Below, one piece after another: positions 44,564-52,046 of a DNA stretch of 64,000 nt (position 1 is its first letter; each line of letters starts with the position of its first letter). The DNA is from Chloroflexota bacterium (GTDB taxonomy: Bacteria > Chloroflexota > Anaerolineae > Anaerolineales > UBA11579), in contig JABJGH010000053.1 in assembly GCA_018662365.1 (NCBI GenBank), positions 1 to 64,000 of the forward strand, given 5' to 3'. The notes under the pieces were generated by a model that made no database searches, was not told the DNA's origin, and was given only the letters and a program-made list of their open reading frames with translations. The position numbers and the translations under genes are program-made.

Positions 44564-45454
44564 TTGGTATCGTTTAAGACTACAAAAATTAGTTCATGGT
44601 GGATGGCTATCCGCCCTCACACTCTTCCAGCTGCGATTTCCCCTGTTATTGTGGCTTGGAGTATCACCTATCAGCAAAAATCATTTTCTTTGCTGCCCGC
44701 ACTCGCTGCTATGTTTTCTGCATTAATGATCCAGATCATTAGCAATTTAGTGAATGACGTAATGGATTTTAATAAAGGGGCGGATACAGAACAGCGGCAG
44801 GGTTTTAAACGAGTCACCCAATCAGGCTTATTATCCCAAAAGGAAGTTTGGGGCGGGGTTGTCCTCGCCATTATTCTTGCATTTTTGGCAGGGAGTTATT
44901 TAATTTGGCTTAGGGGATATTGGGTTTTATTGATAGGTGTTATTTCGATCCTTTCGTCTATCGCCTATACCGCTGGTCCATTCCCCTTAGCCTATAACGG
45001 ATTTGGAGATCTATTTGTCTTAATATTCTTTGGATTTGTAAACCTTTGTGGATCTGTTTTCGTGATCATGTCCACAATCCCAAGTATAAGTTGGGTAATG
45101 GCCTTTAATATGGGGGCTTTGATCACAGCTATCTTAGTAGTCAATAATATTCGAGATATTGAGAGCGATCGGAAAGCAGGTCGGCGTAATATTCCGATCG
45201 TTTATGGATTGAAGGTGGCATTTTGGGAATACCGAGCTTTGATAATCCTTCCCTATATTTTGTTATTGTTCACAGCGATTTTTTCTCGACAATTTTTCCT
45301 ATTAATGCCCTTTTTATCGTTTCCCTTTGCCATCCAACTTTTACGGGACTTGCCTAAAACCAAGGGGGCACAGTTAAACAAAATATTAGGCCAAACCGCC
45401 CAACTTGTTCTTCGTTATGGAGTCTTACTCGCGATAGGTTTTTTACTCAGCTAA
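44564..45454 (+). CDS. menA: 1,4-dihydroxy-2-naphthoate polyprenyltransferase
   Basis: A 296-residue UbiA-family membrane enzyme with about eight helices. The first Asp-rich motif is NLVNDVMDFNKGADTEQR, the second NNIRDIESDRKAGRRNIPI; both bind Mg-prenyl diphosphate. It attaches the prenyl chain to DHNA in menaquinone synthesis. The start is TTG with GAGGATCT upstream. It converges with menG, overlapping by 12 bp at the stops, so the last two pathway steps are encoded tail to tail. Confidence 0.92.
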   Translation: MVSFKTTKISSWWMAIRPHTLPAAISPVIVAWSITYQQKSFSLLPALAAMFSALMIQIISNLVNDVMDFNKGADTEQRQGFKRVTQSGLLSQKEVWGGVVLAIILAFLAGSYLIWLRGYWVLLIGVISILSSIAYTAGPFPLAYNGFGDLFVLIFFGFVNLCGSVFVIMSTIPSISWVMAFNMGALITAILVVNNIRDIESDRKAGRRNIPIVYGLKVAFWEYRALIILPYILLLFTAIFSRQFFLLMPFLSFPFAIQLLRDLPKTKGAQLNKILGQTAQLVLRYGVLLAIGFLLS

Positions 45455-46153
45455 TTTGTTTCCCCAATGAATTGCCATTGTTTTAAACATTTTCTTCCAA
45501 TACCCCACTTCCACAAATCCCGCTAATTCAATTTTTTCACTTAGTTTGTCCGCGTCCAAAAATTCCTGAGTTGAATCAGACAAATATTTATACGCAAACG
45601 AATCTCCCACGATCAAACGTCCCATAAGAGGAATAATCATATTGAGATAAATATTAATAAATGGGGCCAGCCAATTTCGTTCTGGGGGAGTGGTGTCCAA
45701 CGAGGCCAACTTAGCCTTCTTTCGCCCCACTCTAAATTGTTCCACCAAAGTTTTCTCAATACTTGGAACATTTCGAAGTAAAAACCCACTTATAACTGCA
45801 TCGAAGGACTCTTTTTTAAATGGCAATTTTTGAGCATCTGCGATACACCAGTGAATATCTGGGTCTTCGGTTTCGCTCGCCCCCAAGAAAACCATTTCAG
45901 GTGTAAAGTCAGCGGCAAATACTACAGAGTCCGGGTGCTGTCTTCGAACTTCTCGGGAGAGGTCCCCAGTCCCACATCCTATATCTAAAACCACCGGATT
46001 AGTATTAAGGGATATTTTTTTTACTAAAATCTTTCTCCACCGAATATCCTGCCCAAAGGTCATTACACGATTGAGTAAATCGTATCGAGGAGCGATTTTG
46101 CCAAACATTTCCTTTACATGCTTTTTATCTTTTGGGTTTTCGTTGCCTTTCAT
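45443..46153 (-). CDS. menG: Demethylmenaquinone methyltransferase (UbiE/MenG)
   Basis: A 236-residue class I methyltransferase. VKEMFGKIAPRYDLLNRVMT is the UbiE opening, motif I is VLDIGCGTGDLS, and later come DAQKLPFKKESFDAVISGF and RVGRKKAKLASLD. It methylates demethylmenaquinone with SAM, the final step to menaquinone. Its ATG overlaps the stop of a truncated permease gene (ATGA), suggesting they were once one operon. Confidence 0.9.
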   Translation of the reverse strand: MKGNENPKDKKHVKEMFGKIAPRYDLLNRVMTFGQDIRWRKILVKKISLNTNPVVLDIGCGTGDLSREVRRQHPDSVVFAADFTPEMVFLGASETEDPDIHWCIADAQKLPFKKESFDAVISGFLLRNVPSIEKTLVEQFRVGRKKAKLASLDTTPPERNWLAPFINIYLNMIIPLMGRLIVGDSFAYKYLSDSTQEFLDADKLSEKIELAGFVEVGYWKKMFKTMAIHWGNKLAE

Positions 46154-46425
46154 CTAAGATCCTTATCATCCACAAATTGCCAGGGGCAAAGTTTTCTTTG
46201 TAAAATATCTATCATCAGATATAAACCAAGTCCCATGACTGCCATCATCACCACTCCTGCAAACATATTCGGATAATTGAACATTGTGCTACCTTGAATA
46301 TAAATATAATACCCAAGACCCACCTGGGTAGCAATCAATTCTGTGATGTATAACACTGCCACTGCTGTCCCCACAGATTGGCGTAAAGCTGTCAAAATTC
46401 CAGGGAGGCTCATTGGCAAAATCAT
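46150..46425 (-). pseudogene. C-terminal fragment of an ABC transporter permease (TauC/SsuC type)
   Basis: 91 residues homologous in style to the last third of BPD-type permeases: it starts at the EAA loop (ILPMSLPGILTALRQSVGTA) and continues VLYITELIATQVGLGYYIYI and a final membrane helix (GLGLYLMIDILQRKLCPW). A full permease has about 250 residues; the codon before this ATG is a stop (TAA), and the preceding 48 bp before the radical SAM gene show no N-terminal remnant. It is therefore a truncated gene, though its stop still overlaps the menG start. Confidence 0.75.
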
Positions 46426-46473
46426 TTATTCATATTTAACGCAAATATTATTTTTGTTTGAAGGCTATTTCCA

Positions 46474-47805
46474 TTACCCATCGACAGCAAAATCGAATTG
46501 ATCAGGGTAACAGAGGTCCACCTTTAACTCTTTTAATTCCAGACCATCTTCATTTGGATGCATAATAAAAGAAGAAATGCCCACTTCGATATCCATTCCC
46601 TTTAGCTCTTTGATCTTATGCACCTGGAATTCAAGATAATCTTGTTCTTCATTAATTTTAAATTTTGCCCCCTTAGACTGCCGAAGCTTCTTTTGAACAA
46701 GGGGGATATCCTCTCCAAAGACTTTTGCTGATTTCAAAAAATAATCATTTTTTGAAAAATAATTGATCTCGGGATACCCCTCCGTTTTATTCTGTTGGTA
46801 GATCTGTGCAGTTTGCTTATTTTCAAGGGAGCAGTAATGCACGCCTATGCTTAATCCCTCGTCAAGCGCAAACTCAACAAGTTTCAAACAATCCAATTCG
46901 CTCTGGCTGACTGGCAGCCCCCCCGCATACCAATAATTGTATAACACCCTAAAAGGATGTTTTTTTATTTTGAAGTTTCTTTCATTAAAAATTTCAGAAT
47001 TGAAATAAGGGTAACAAAATTCCAAGAGATTGATAGAAAATATCTCCAATTGATTCAGTTCTCTTAATACATCCTTCATCCTCTCTAATTCGTAGGGAAC
47101 AACCGGCATTTCTACCATCACGAAGGGGATGAATTTTTTTGCCAATTTTATGCGGTCTAATGTATGCTTGATCCCCTGCTCTTGGTCGTGTAATCGAACA
47201 CTGAATCGAATTTCATCGAGACCGGCATCTTTCAATTCCTGAAGCAGTTCTTCATTGATATGATCTCCAGAAGTATATAACCTCGTATACCCATCTGGAT
47301 ACAATTTTTTCGCATGATTGAAAAATTCTACTGCCTCTTCTTTATACAACAAAGGTTCTCCCCCGGTTAGTGCAATGTGACGGAGTTCTGAGCCTCTATC
47401 TTTCGCATTATTTAATTCCGATATCAAATTTCGTTCGTTCTTGGGCTGTGAAAAATGGTCAAAACCATCTTGATTTGGATTAAAGCAATAAAAACACTTT
47501 CGGTGGCATCGCAAAGAAATGAAATAAGTCATACTTCCTTTTCCTGTTTGGCAGGCAATACAGGAAGGGGAAATAGAATTAGCACAAATACTATTAGACC
47601 TATTTCGGAGGATCGCTCCTTTTTGATCTGCCCGTTTTATGATCTCTTTACATTCTTCTTCAAAACTCTCTGAATCGATCTCAATGCCAGATTTTTTGAC
47701 AAACGCCAAAAATTCATCATAATAATTTACAAAATCTGCGGCATATTTTCGAAATACTGGATTTTTAATTTCATCTAGCTTATCTGAATTAATATTTATA
47801 ATCAT
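46474..47805 (-). CDS. Radical SAM protein of unknown function with extra cysteine motif
   Basis: A 443-residue protein. Residues about 75-95 hold CANSISPSCIACQTG, three cysteines before the canonical cluster. The radical SAM motif CxxxCxxC is at about 99-106 (SLRCHRKCFYCFNPNQDG). ALTGGEPLLYKEE is the SAM-binding GGEP motif, followed by TRLYTSGDHIN and SFRLHDQE-like barrel strands. The C-terminal 110 residues form an unassigned domain that ends without a second obvious FeS cluster. It resembles activase or peptide-modifying enzymes but no substrate gene is recognised. Its start overlaps a short open frame upstream by ATGA. Confidence 0.82.
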   Translation of the reverse strand: MIININSDKLDEIKNPVFRKYAADFVNYYDEFLAFVKKSGIEIDSESFEEECKEIIKRADQKGAILRNRSNSICANSISPSCIACQTGKGSMTYFISLRCHRKCFYCFNPNQDGFDHFSQPKNERNLISELNNAKDRGSELRHIALTGGEPLLYKEEAVEFFNHAKKLYPDGYTRLYTSGDHINEELLQELKDAGLDEIRFSVRLHDQEQGIKHTLDRIKLAKKFIPFVMVEMPVVPYELERMKDVLRELNQLEIFSINLLEFCYPYFNSEIFNERNFKIKKHPFRVLYNYWYAGGLPVSQSELDCLKLVEFALDEGLSIGVHYCSLENKQTAQIYQQNKTEGYPEINYFSKNDYFLKSAKVFGEDIPLVQKKLRQSKGAKFKINEEQDYLEFQVHKIKELKGMDIEVGISSFIMHPNEDGLELKELKVDLCYPDQFDFAVDG

Positions 47806-47954
47806 CTATTTATTCTCGTTTTTTCAATTTTTTCCGTGGAAGGAATTTTACTTGAAAAATGATAATCCTGCCTAAATCCGATGATCCCCTTGCGAAACAA
47901 AAGCCCAAATTTCCACATGATAATATTAAGAATTTGAACATCCAGATTTTTCCT
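47802..47954 (-). other. Short open frame overlapping the radical SAM start; remnant or small peptide
   Basis: Fifty codons open on the minus strand, with a Met (47918) that gives MWKFGLLFRKGIIGFRQDYH plus 18 more basic residues. The stop overlaps the radical SAM start by ATGA. No Shine-Dalgarno precedes the Met and no family is recognised. It could be the tail of a lost gene, a small peptide substrate, or chance. Confidence 0.25.
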
Positions 47955-48164
47955 TCAAATGGAGGTTATGCGTTCAACTCGTATCTGGGCGAATAGCTTC
48001 AATAAACGATTTTTTCAATGCATTGATCCAAGCTGGACTATACTATATTGTAAGGTTCAGAAATGCTATTTTGGTTAAAATAATAGAATAGTAGAAAAGA
48101 AAATAGTTCGACCCGCAAATTGAAGAAGGATTTTAAATATACAAAATATGGAAGAATTGAACCA
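47955..48164. other. Intergenic region before the diguanylate cyclase gene
   Basis: About 210 bp between divergent genes, with 48148-48168 holding a six-codon frame (MEELNQ) whose stop overlaps the cyclase ATG. TATACTATATTG around 48041-48052 may be a -10 region. Nothing else supported. Confidence 0.3.
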
Positions 48165-49907
48165 ATGACTTTTTCTCATACGCCTCACAGCCAGACTCAG
48201 TCATCTCTAATACAAAAGATAAAAGATCTCGTTTTACGTTCAGCTGAACCTAATGTGAGAGTGTCCAGCAAAGACTACTACAAATTCCAGTTACTCACAT
48301 ATTTGTTGATGACCTTGATTCCTTTAGGTGGAATAGCATTCGGACTAACCTTGCTAGATCAGTTGCAAAACAATAATCCTGATAGCAAAATACTCCTATA
48401 TTTAGTCCTGGTTGCAGTGCTTTTTCTTAGCTTAGCATACATTATAAGCCGGACGAAATACTATCACCTGACATCCTCAGTCGTTGTAGGAGTTATTGTA
48501 GGGGCTGTTCTAGCAACCTCATGGATACAGGGCAGCACCACTGACTTGCAGTATCTCGCTGTTGGCATCTTAGTCAGCAGTCTTTTTCAATCAACTGGCG
48601 GCACATTATCATGGTTGGGGGTAATTATGGCCGGGACGTTTTTGTTATCCTTTTCTATCCCGAATTTAAGTTCGTATGTATTGCTTGAAAATGTATTTTT
48701 TACGCTAACGATCGGTGCGATTGCCGTAGTTTACACATCGATCCAAAGACGCTATCTAAACCTAATTGAGGAAAGGTCCAATGTTTTGGCGGCAAGTGAG
48801 CAGGCCTTACGCGAGACGCGAGACCATCTTGAAATGCGCGTGGCAGAGCGCACCATCGAACTGGAAGAGGTCAATAGCAAGTTGCAAACCTCGGTTGGAA
48901 CTCTAGAGAAACAAAATCTGCAAAAAGGATTATTAGCCGAATTAGGGGAACTGCTTCAGGCTTGTAAGAACACAGGAGAAGCTAACAAGGCTATTGAACA
49001 GATGATCCCGCAGCTCTTCCAAAATATCTCCGGTGTGCTTCTTTTACTTAATTCATCTCGCGACAACATGGAGAGCATCATCAGCTGGGGGAATCTAGAT
49101 ATAGAGCTGAACCAATTGAAATTTGATCCAGAACAATGCTGGGCGCTGCGGCGTGGTCGTCCACATCGGACGGAAGGGCTTTGTACGGGTACTTTGTGTA
49201 AAATTTTGCCTAAATCACACGGTTTTATATGTGTGCCCCTGGTGGCTCATGGCGAGATGATGGGTGTGCTTCATTTGAGAACTGAGGTAGCCGAAGATAA
49301 CTCGCCCGAATATGAAATATTGAATGAGCCCTTAGCTATTACCACTGCCGAAAACATTTCCCTGGCGCTGGCTAACCTCAAATTAAGCGAGACATTGCGG
49401 CACCAATCCATCCGAGATCCACTCACGGATCTTTACAACAGACGTTTCATGGAGGAGACTCTGAGCCGCGAGATCCAACGGGCTGCACGCTCTAAGATGC
49501 CTTTAGGGGTTATCATGCTTGATATTGATCATTTCAAAAATTTCAACGATATGTTCGGTCACGATGCAGGGGATGCGGTATTGCGGGAACTTGGAGTATT
49601 TCTAAAAAGTCATACACGCGGTAGCGATATTGCCTGCCGGTACGGTGGAGAAGAGTTTATTTTGATCTTGCCTGAGACACAGTTGGAAGTCGTACATGAG
49701 CGTGCCGAAACGATACGTTCTCAAGTGAAAAACATATCTATACACCACCGGGGACAATCGTTGAAGTCAATATCCCTCTCACTAGGTGTTGGTGTTTTCC
49801 CCGAACATGAGACAAACACAGACTCTTTAATTCGTTGTGTGGACCAAGCCCTTTATCAAGCCAAAAAGACTGGCCGTGATAAAGTAGTCGTTGCTAAATG
49901 CGTTTGA
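48165..49907 (+). CDS. Membrane-bound diguanylate cyclase (7TM-like region, GAF, GGDEF)
   Basis: About 580 residues from ATG 48165; a TTG at 48120 would add 15. Six or so membrane helices span about residues 35-195. A coiled coil (ETRDHLEMRVAERTIELEEV) leads to a GAF domain (about 250-395, with CWALRRGRPHR). The GGDEF domain (about 410-575) has LTDLYNRRFMEETL, LDIDHFKNFNDMFGHDAGD and the active site GGEEF at about 494-498; RGSD five residues before it is an RxxD inhibitory site. It should make c-di-GMP and be product-inhibited. Base composition is visibly richer in G+C than the core genes. Two HD-GYP genes lie nearby. Confidence 0.92.
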   Translation: MTFSHTPHSQTQSSLIQKIKDLVLRSAEPNVRVSSKDYYKFQLLTYLLMTLIPLGGIAFGLTLLDQLQNNNPDSKILLYLVLVAVLFLSLAYIISRTKYYHLTSSVVVGVIVGAVLATSWIQGSTTDLQYLAVGILVSSLFQSTGGTLSWLGVIMAGTFLLSFSIPNLSSYVLLENVFFTLTIGAIAVVYTSIQRRYLNLIEERSNVLAASEQALRETRDHLEMRVAERTIELEEVNSKLQTSVGTLEKQNLQKGLLAELGELLQACKNTGEANKAIEQMIPQLFQNISGVLLLLNSSRDNMESIISWGNLDIELNQLKFDPEQCWALRRGRPHRTEGLCTGTLCKILPKSHGFICVPLVAHGEMMGVLHLRTEVAEDNSPEYEILNEPLAITTAENISLALANLKLSETLRHQSIRDPLTDLYNRRFMEETLSREIQRAARSKMPLGVIMLDIDHFKNFNDMFGHDAGDAVLRELGVFLKSHTRGSDIACRYGGEEFILILPETQLEVVHERAETIRSQVKNISIHHRGQSLKSISLSLGVGVFPEHETNTDSLIRCVDQALYQAKKTGRDKVVVAKCV

Positions 49908-50198
49908 TTTTTACGGAAAAGGCAGCATAAGTTAGGTAAAATTCCTAAACGCTTAGTTTTAAACTCAATTGATGATTAATTTATTTTGGGCTAAATCGCT
50001 TATCTACTGATTTCAAAGCGCGGTCTAGGTATTCATTGAAAAAGTCGATCTCTACCAGCCAAACTTAGCCTATCTTTTTACCACAAGACGGCCCATCCGT
50101 AAAAACCGCCGAATATCTTGCATGCTATGCTCAAAACGAAGCAATTCCAAGAACCGCTCAACACCAATCTGCTGTCCTTCGGGATGGATTTCAGCTGT
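49908..50198. other. Intergenic region with a gene remnant
   Basis: About 290 bp after the cyclase gene. The only content I can support is the minus-strand coding remnant described separately (50070-50222). The region ends at the first ~90-bp repeat. Confidence 0.4.
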
Positions 50199-50222
50199 TA
50201 TCCCCAAGTGTCGAAAGTAGAA
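50070..50222 (-). pseudogene. C-terminal remnant of an unidentified gene
   Basis: An open minus-strand frame of about 50 codons without a start, reading through ITAEIHPEGQQIGVERFLEL and ending FLRMGRLVVKR. Codon use and amino-acid mix look coding, and the first residues lie in the repeat at 50199-50289. It faintly resembles the tail of a uroporphyrinogen-III synthase; I would not assign it. Confidence 0.3.
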
Positions 50223-50289
50223 TTAATAATGATAGAGTTTCCGAAGCAAACTCTTAAACGCAAAACCTGCTAATAGCAGGTTTTCTGTA
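50199..50289. repeat. Direct repeat copy A, distal to the cysteine-synthase-like gene
   Basis: 91 bp matching the units next to tRNA-Glu: GAGTTTCCGAAGCAAACTC (50235-50253), then a hairpin AAAACCTGC-TAATA-GCAGGTTTT (50262-50284) and TCTGTA before a tRNA-end-like GTACCCC at 50290. Its first 30 bp are the most diverged. Confidence 0.75.
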
Positions 50290-50376
50290 GTACCCCTAAG
50301 GTGACAAACTCCAAACCACACCCTTCCCTAACATCAGGGGGAAATATTTGCGTGTTTTGTTCAACCAATGCTGTAA

Positions 50377-51312
50377 TTAACTAATCCGGTATAAATCCGT
50401 GCTGAGGTATTTCAACCCAGAGTCAATCATGAGTGTAACAACAGTCGCACCCTGACCAAGTTTTTCAGCTACTCTCAAGGCTGCCACGACATTCGCTCCG
50501 GAAGATGTACCTGCAAATAGAGCTTCCTCGCTAGCAAGACGTCTGGCCATTGCCTTGGCTTCCTCTGTAGTTACGCATAGGACCTCATCAACACTATTCG
50601 CATCCCATAGTGGAGGTGTAAACCCAATACCTATACCTTCGATATTGTGAGCTCCTGTTCCACCTCCAGATAGTATTGCGGACTCTGCTGGCTCAACAGC
50701 AAAGATCCTCGCAGATGGTTTTTTTTCTTTTAAGACTTTAGAGATGCCTCGGATCGAAGCAGCAGTACCTACACTTTGCACAAATGCATCCACCTGACCG
50801 TCAGTTTGCTTCCAGATCTCCTCCCCCAATGAATGATATCCGGCGATATGGTCATAATTATTAAGTTGATCAGTCCAGTATGTATTGGTTTCATTGCTCA
50901 TCCTGCGAGCGACCTCGATCATCTCCTTGATTAGCTTCTCTGTCGTTCCCCCACCCTCACTTGGTACTAGCGTCAGTTCAGCCCCAAGGGCTTTCATGTG
51001 GTCGCGTTTTTCTATACTGAATGCATCAGAAGTCACGATTTTTAGTCTATAACCCTTAGCTGCACAAATAAGTCCAAGCGAAGTGCCTGTGCTTCCGCCA
51101 GTGTATTCGACCACTGTACCTCCAGGCGGCAGCCGTCCATCTTCTTCCGCTCGATAAATCATCGATTGCGCCATTCTGTCTTTCATACTACCTGTAGGAT
51201 TTGACCACTCTAGTTTGACGAATATGTTGGCCGAATTAGGAGGAACTACTTTCCGCAGTTGAATAATGGGTGTATTCCCTATTGCATGAAGAATGTCGTT
51301 TGCCACCAACAT
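50377..51312 (-). CDS. Cysteine synthase family PLP enzyme
   Basis: A 311-residue fold-type II PLP enzyme; AGGAG 7 bp before ATG 51312 fixes the start over a longer frame from 51333. The PLP lysine is in NPTGSMKDRMA (about residue 44), the phosphate-binding loop is GGGTGAHNIEGIG with GTAASIRGIS, and EYTGGSTGTSLGL binds the substrate carboxylate. It resembles O-acetylserine sulfhydrylase/cystathionine beta-synthase-like proteins; no cysE is adjacent. It is flanked on both sides by ~90-bp direct repeats, and is more G+C-rich than the core genes, so I infer it was acquired. Confidence 0.88.
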   Translation of the reverse strand: MLVANDILHAIGNTPIIQLRKVVPPNSANIFVKLEWSNPTGSMKDRMAQSMIYRAEEDGRLPPGGTVVEYTGGSTGTSLGLICAAKGYRLKIVTSDAFSIEKRDHMKALGAELTLVPSEGGGTTEKLIKEMIEVARRMSNETNTYWTDQLNNYDHIAGYHSLGEEIWKQTDGQVDAFVQSVGTAASIRGISKVLKEKKPSARIFAVEPAESAILSGGGTGAHNIEGIGIGFTPPLWDANSVDEVLCVTTEEAKAMARRLASEEALFAGTSSGANVVAALRVAEKLGQGATVVTLMIDSGLKYLSTDLYRIS

Positions 51313-51333
51313 TTGAAATCTCCTCTTGGTCAA

Positions 51334-51535
51334 GTTTGGTATATGCTAATAAAATTCCTAAACGCACCACTTGATGCTAAGCAACAGAATTACAAGATTT
51401 TCACCATTTTTTAAAAATTATACAGTAAATGCACCTGATAATATTACTGCTCTATTAGCAAACCGTCCAGTTTCCCTTTCTGATCAAAACTTATCATAGT
51501 AAAAAACCGCTCAATGATAATGAGCAGTTCCAGTT
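51334..51535. other. Gap between the cysteine-synthase-like gene and the repeat array
   Basis: About 200 bp with no gene. The end (about 51448-51535) looks like a strongly diverged further repeat unit: CAGTTTCC, then a small hairpin GCTCA / TGAGC at 51510-51526 where intact units have CTGC / GCAG, followed by CCAGTTGTACC. Confidence 0.35.
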
Positions 51536-51623
51536 GTACCCTCACAGGTCACAAATCTAACTAATAAAGATAGAGTTTCCGAAGCAAACTCTTAAAAAAC
51601 CTGTTTTTTGTAAGTTTTATGCT
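51536..51623. repeat. Tandem repeat unit B1
   Basis: 88 bp. Begins GTACCCTCACAGGTC (like the 3' end of the neighbouring tRNA gene read on this strand), then CTAACTAATAAAGA, the inverted repeat GAGTTTCCGAAGCAAACTC, and AAAAAACCTGTTTTTTG. Confidence 0.9.
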
Positions 51624-51711
51624 GTACCCTCATGGGTCGCAAATCTAACTAATAAAGACAGAGTTTCCGAAGCAAACTCTTAAAAAACCTGCTTTTTGCA
51701 AGTTTTATGCA
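51624..51711. repeat. Tandem repeat unit B2
   Basis: 88 bp, near-identical to B1, with GAGTTTCCGAAGCAAACTC at 51661-51679 and AAAAAACCTGCTTTTTGC. Confidence 0.92.
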
Positions 51712-51803
51712 GTACCCCCACAGGTCGCAAATCTAACTAATAAAGACAGAGTTTCCAAAGGAAACTCTTAAACAGAAAACCTGCTAATAGCAGGTTTTCT
51801 GTA
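51712..51803. repeat. Tandem repeat unit B3, adjacent to tRNA-Glu
   Basis: 92 bp; begins GTACCCCCACAGGTCGC. Here the inverted repeat is kept by compensating changes (GAGTTTCCAAAGGAAACTC). It ends in a perfect 12-bp hairpin CAGAAAACCTGC-TAATA-GCAGGTTTTCTG (51773-51801) just downstream of the tRNA, possibly its terminator. Confidence 0.92.
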
Positions 51804-51804
51804 G

Positions 51805-51877
51805 TACCCCCACGGGGAGTCGAACCCCGGTTTCAGCCTTGAGAGGGCTGCGTCCTAGGCCACTAGACGATGAGGGC
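51805..51877 (-). tRNA. tRNA-Glu, anticodon CTC
   Basis: On the minus strand a 73-nt cloverleaf: acceptor GCCCTCA pairs with TGGGGGT (two G-U pairs), D arm around CGTCTAGTGGCCTAGGACG, anticodon stem CAGCC / GGCTG with loop CTCTCAA (anticodon CTC), T arm CGGGG-TTCGACT-CCCCG, discriminator A. The CCA end is not encoded. The three repeat units start right after its 3' end. Confidence 0.95.
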
Positions 51878-52046
51878 AATCTACTTCTCTATCCTCTACT
51901 CTTGTCGATGGTCCGCGTACTGAGTTCTTTCAAGACAGTTTCAAGAAATGCGTTCTTGGTTGATCAAAAAAGTCATCAGTTAACCAAAAAACACAACGTT
52001 TCACATTATAAATCATCATCACATTAAATACCAGAATTTTATATTT

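Noticed and set aside
51536..51803. CRISPR array
   Set aside because: The 88-92 bp units are contiguous copies without short repeats and unique spacers, and no cas gene is present.
51839..52027. Plus-strand frame covering the tRNA
   Set aside because: It starts inside the tRNA-Glu gene on the opposite strand and has no coding character.
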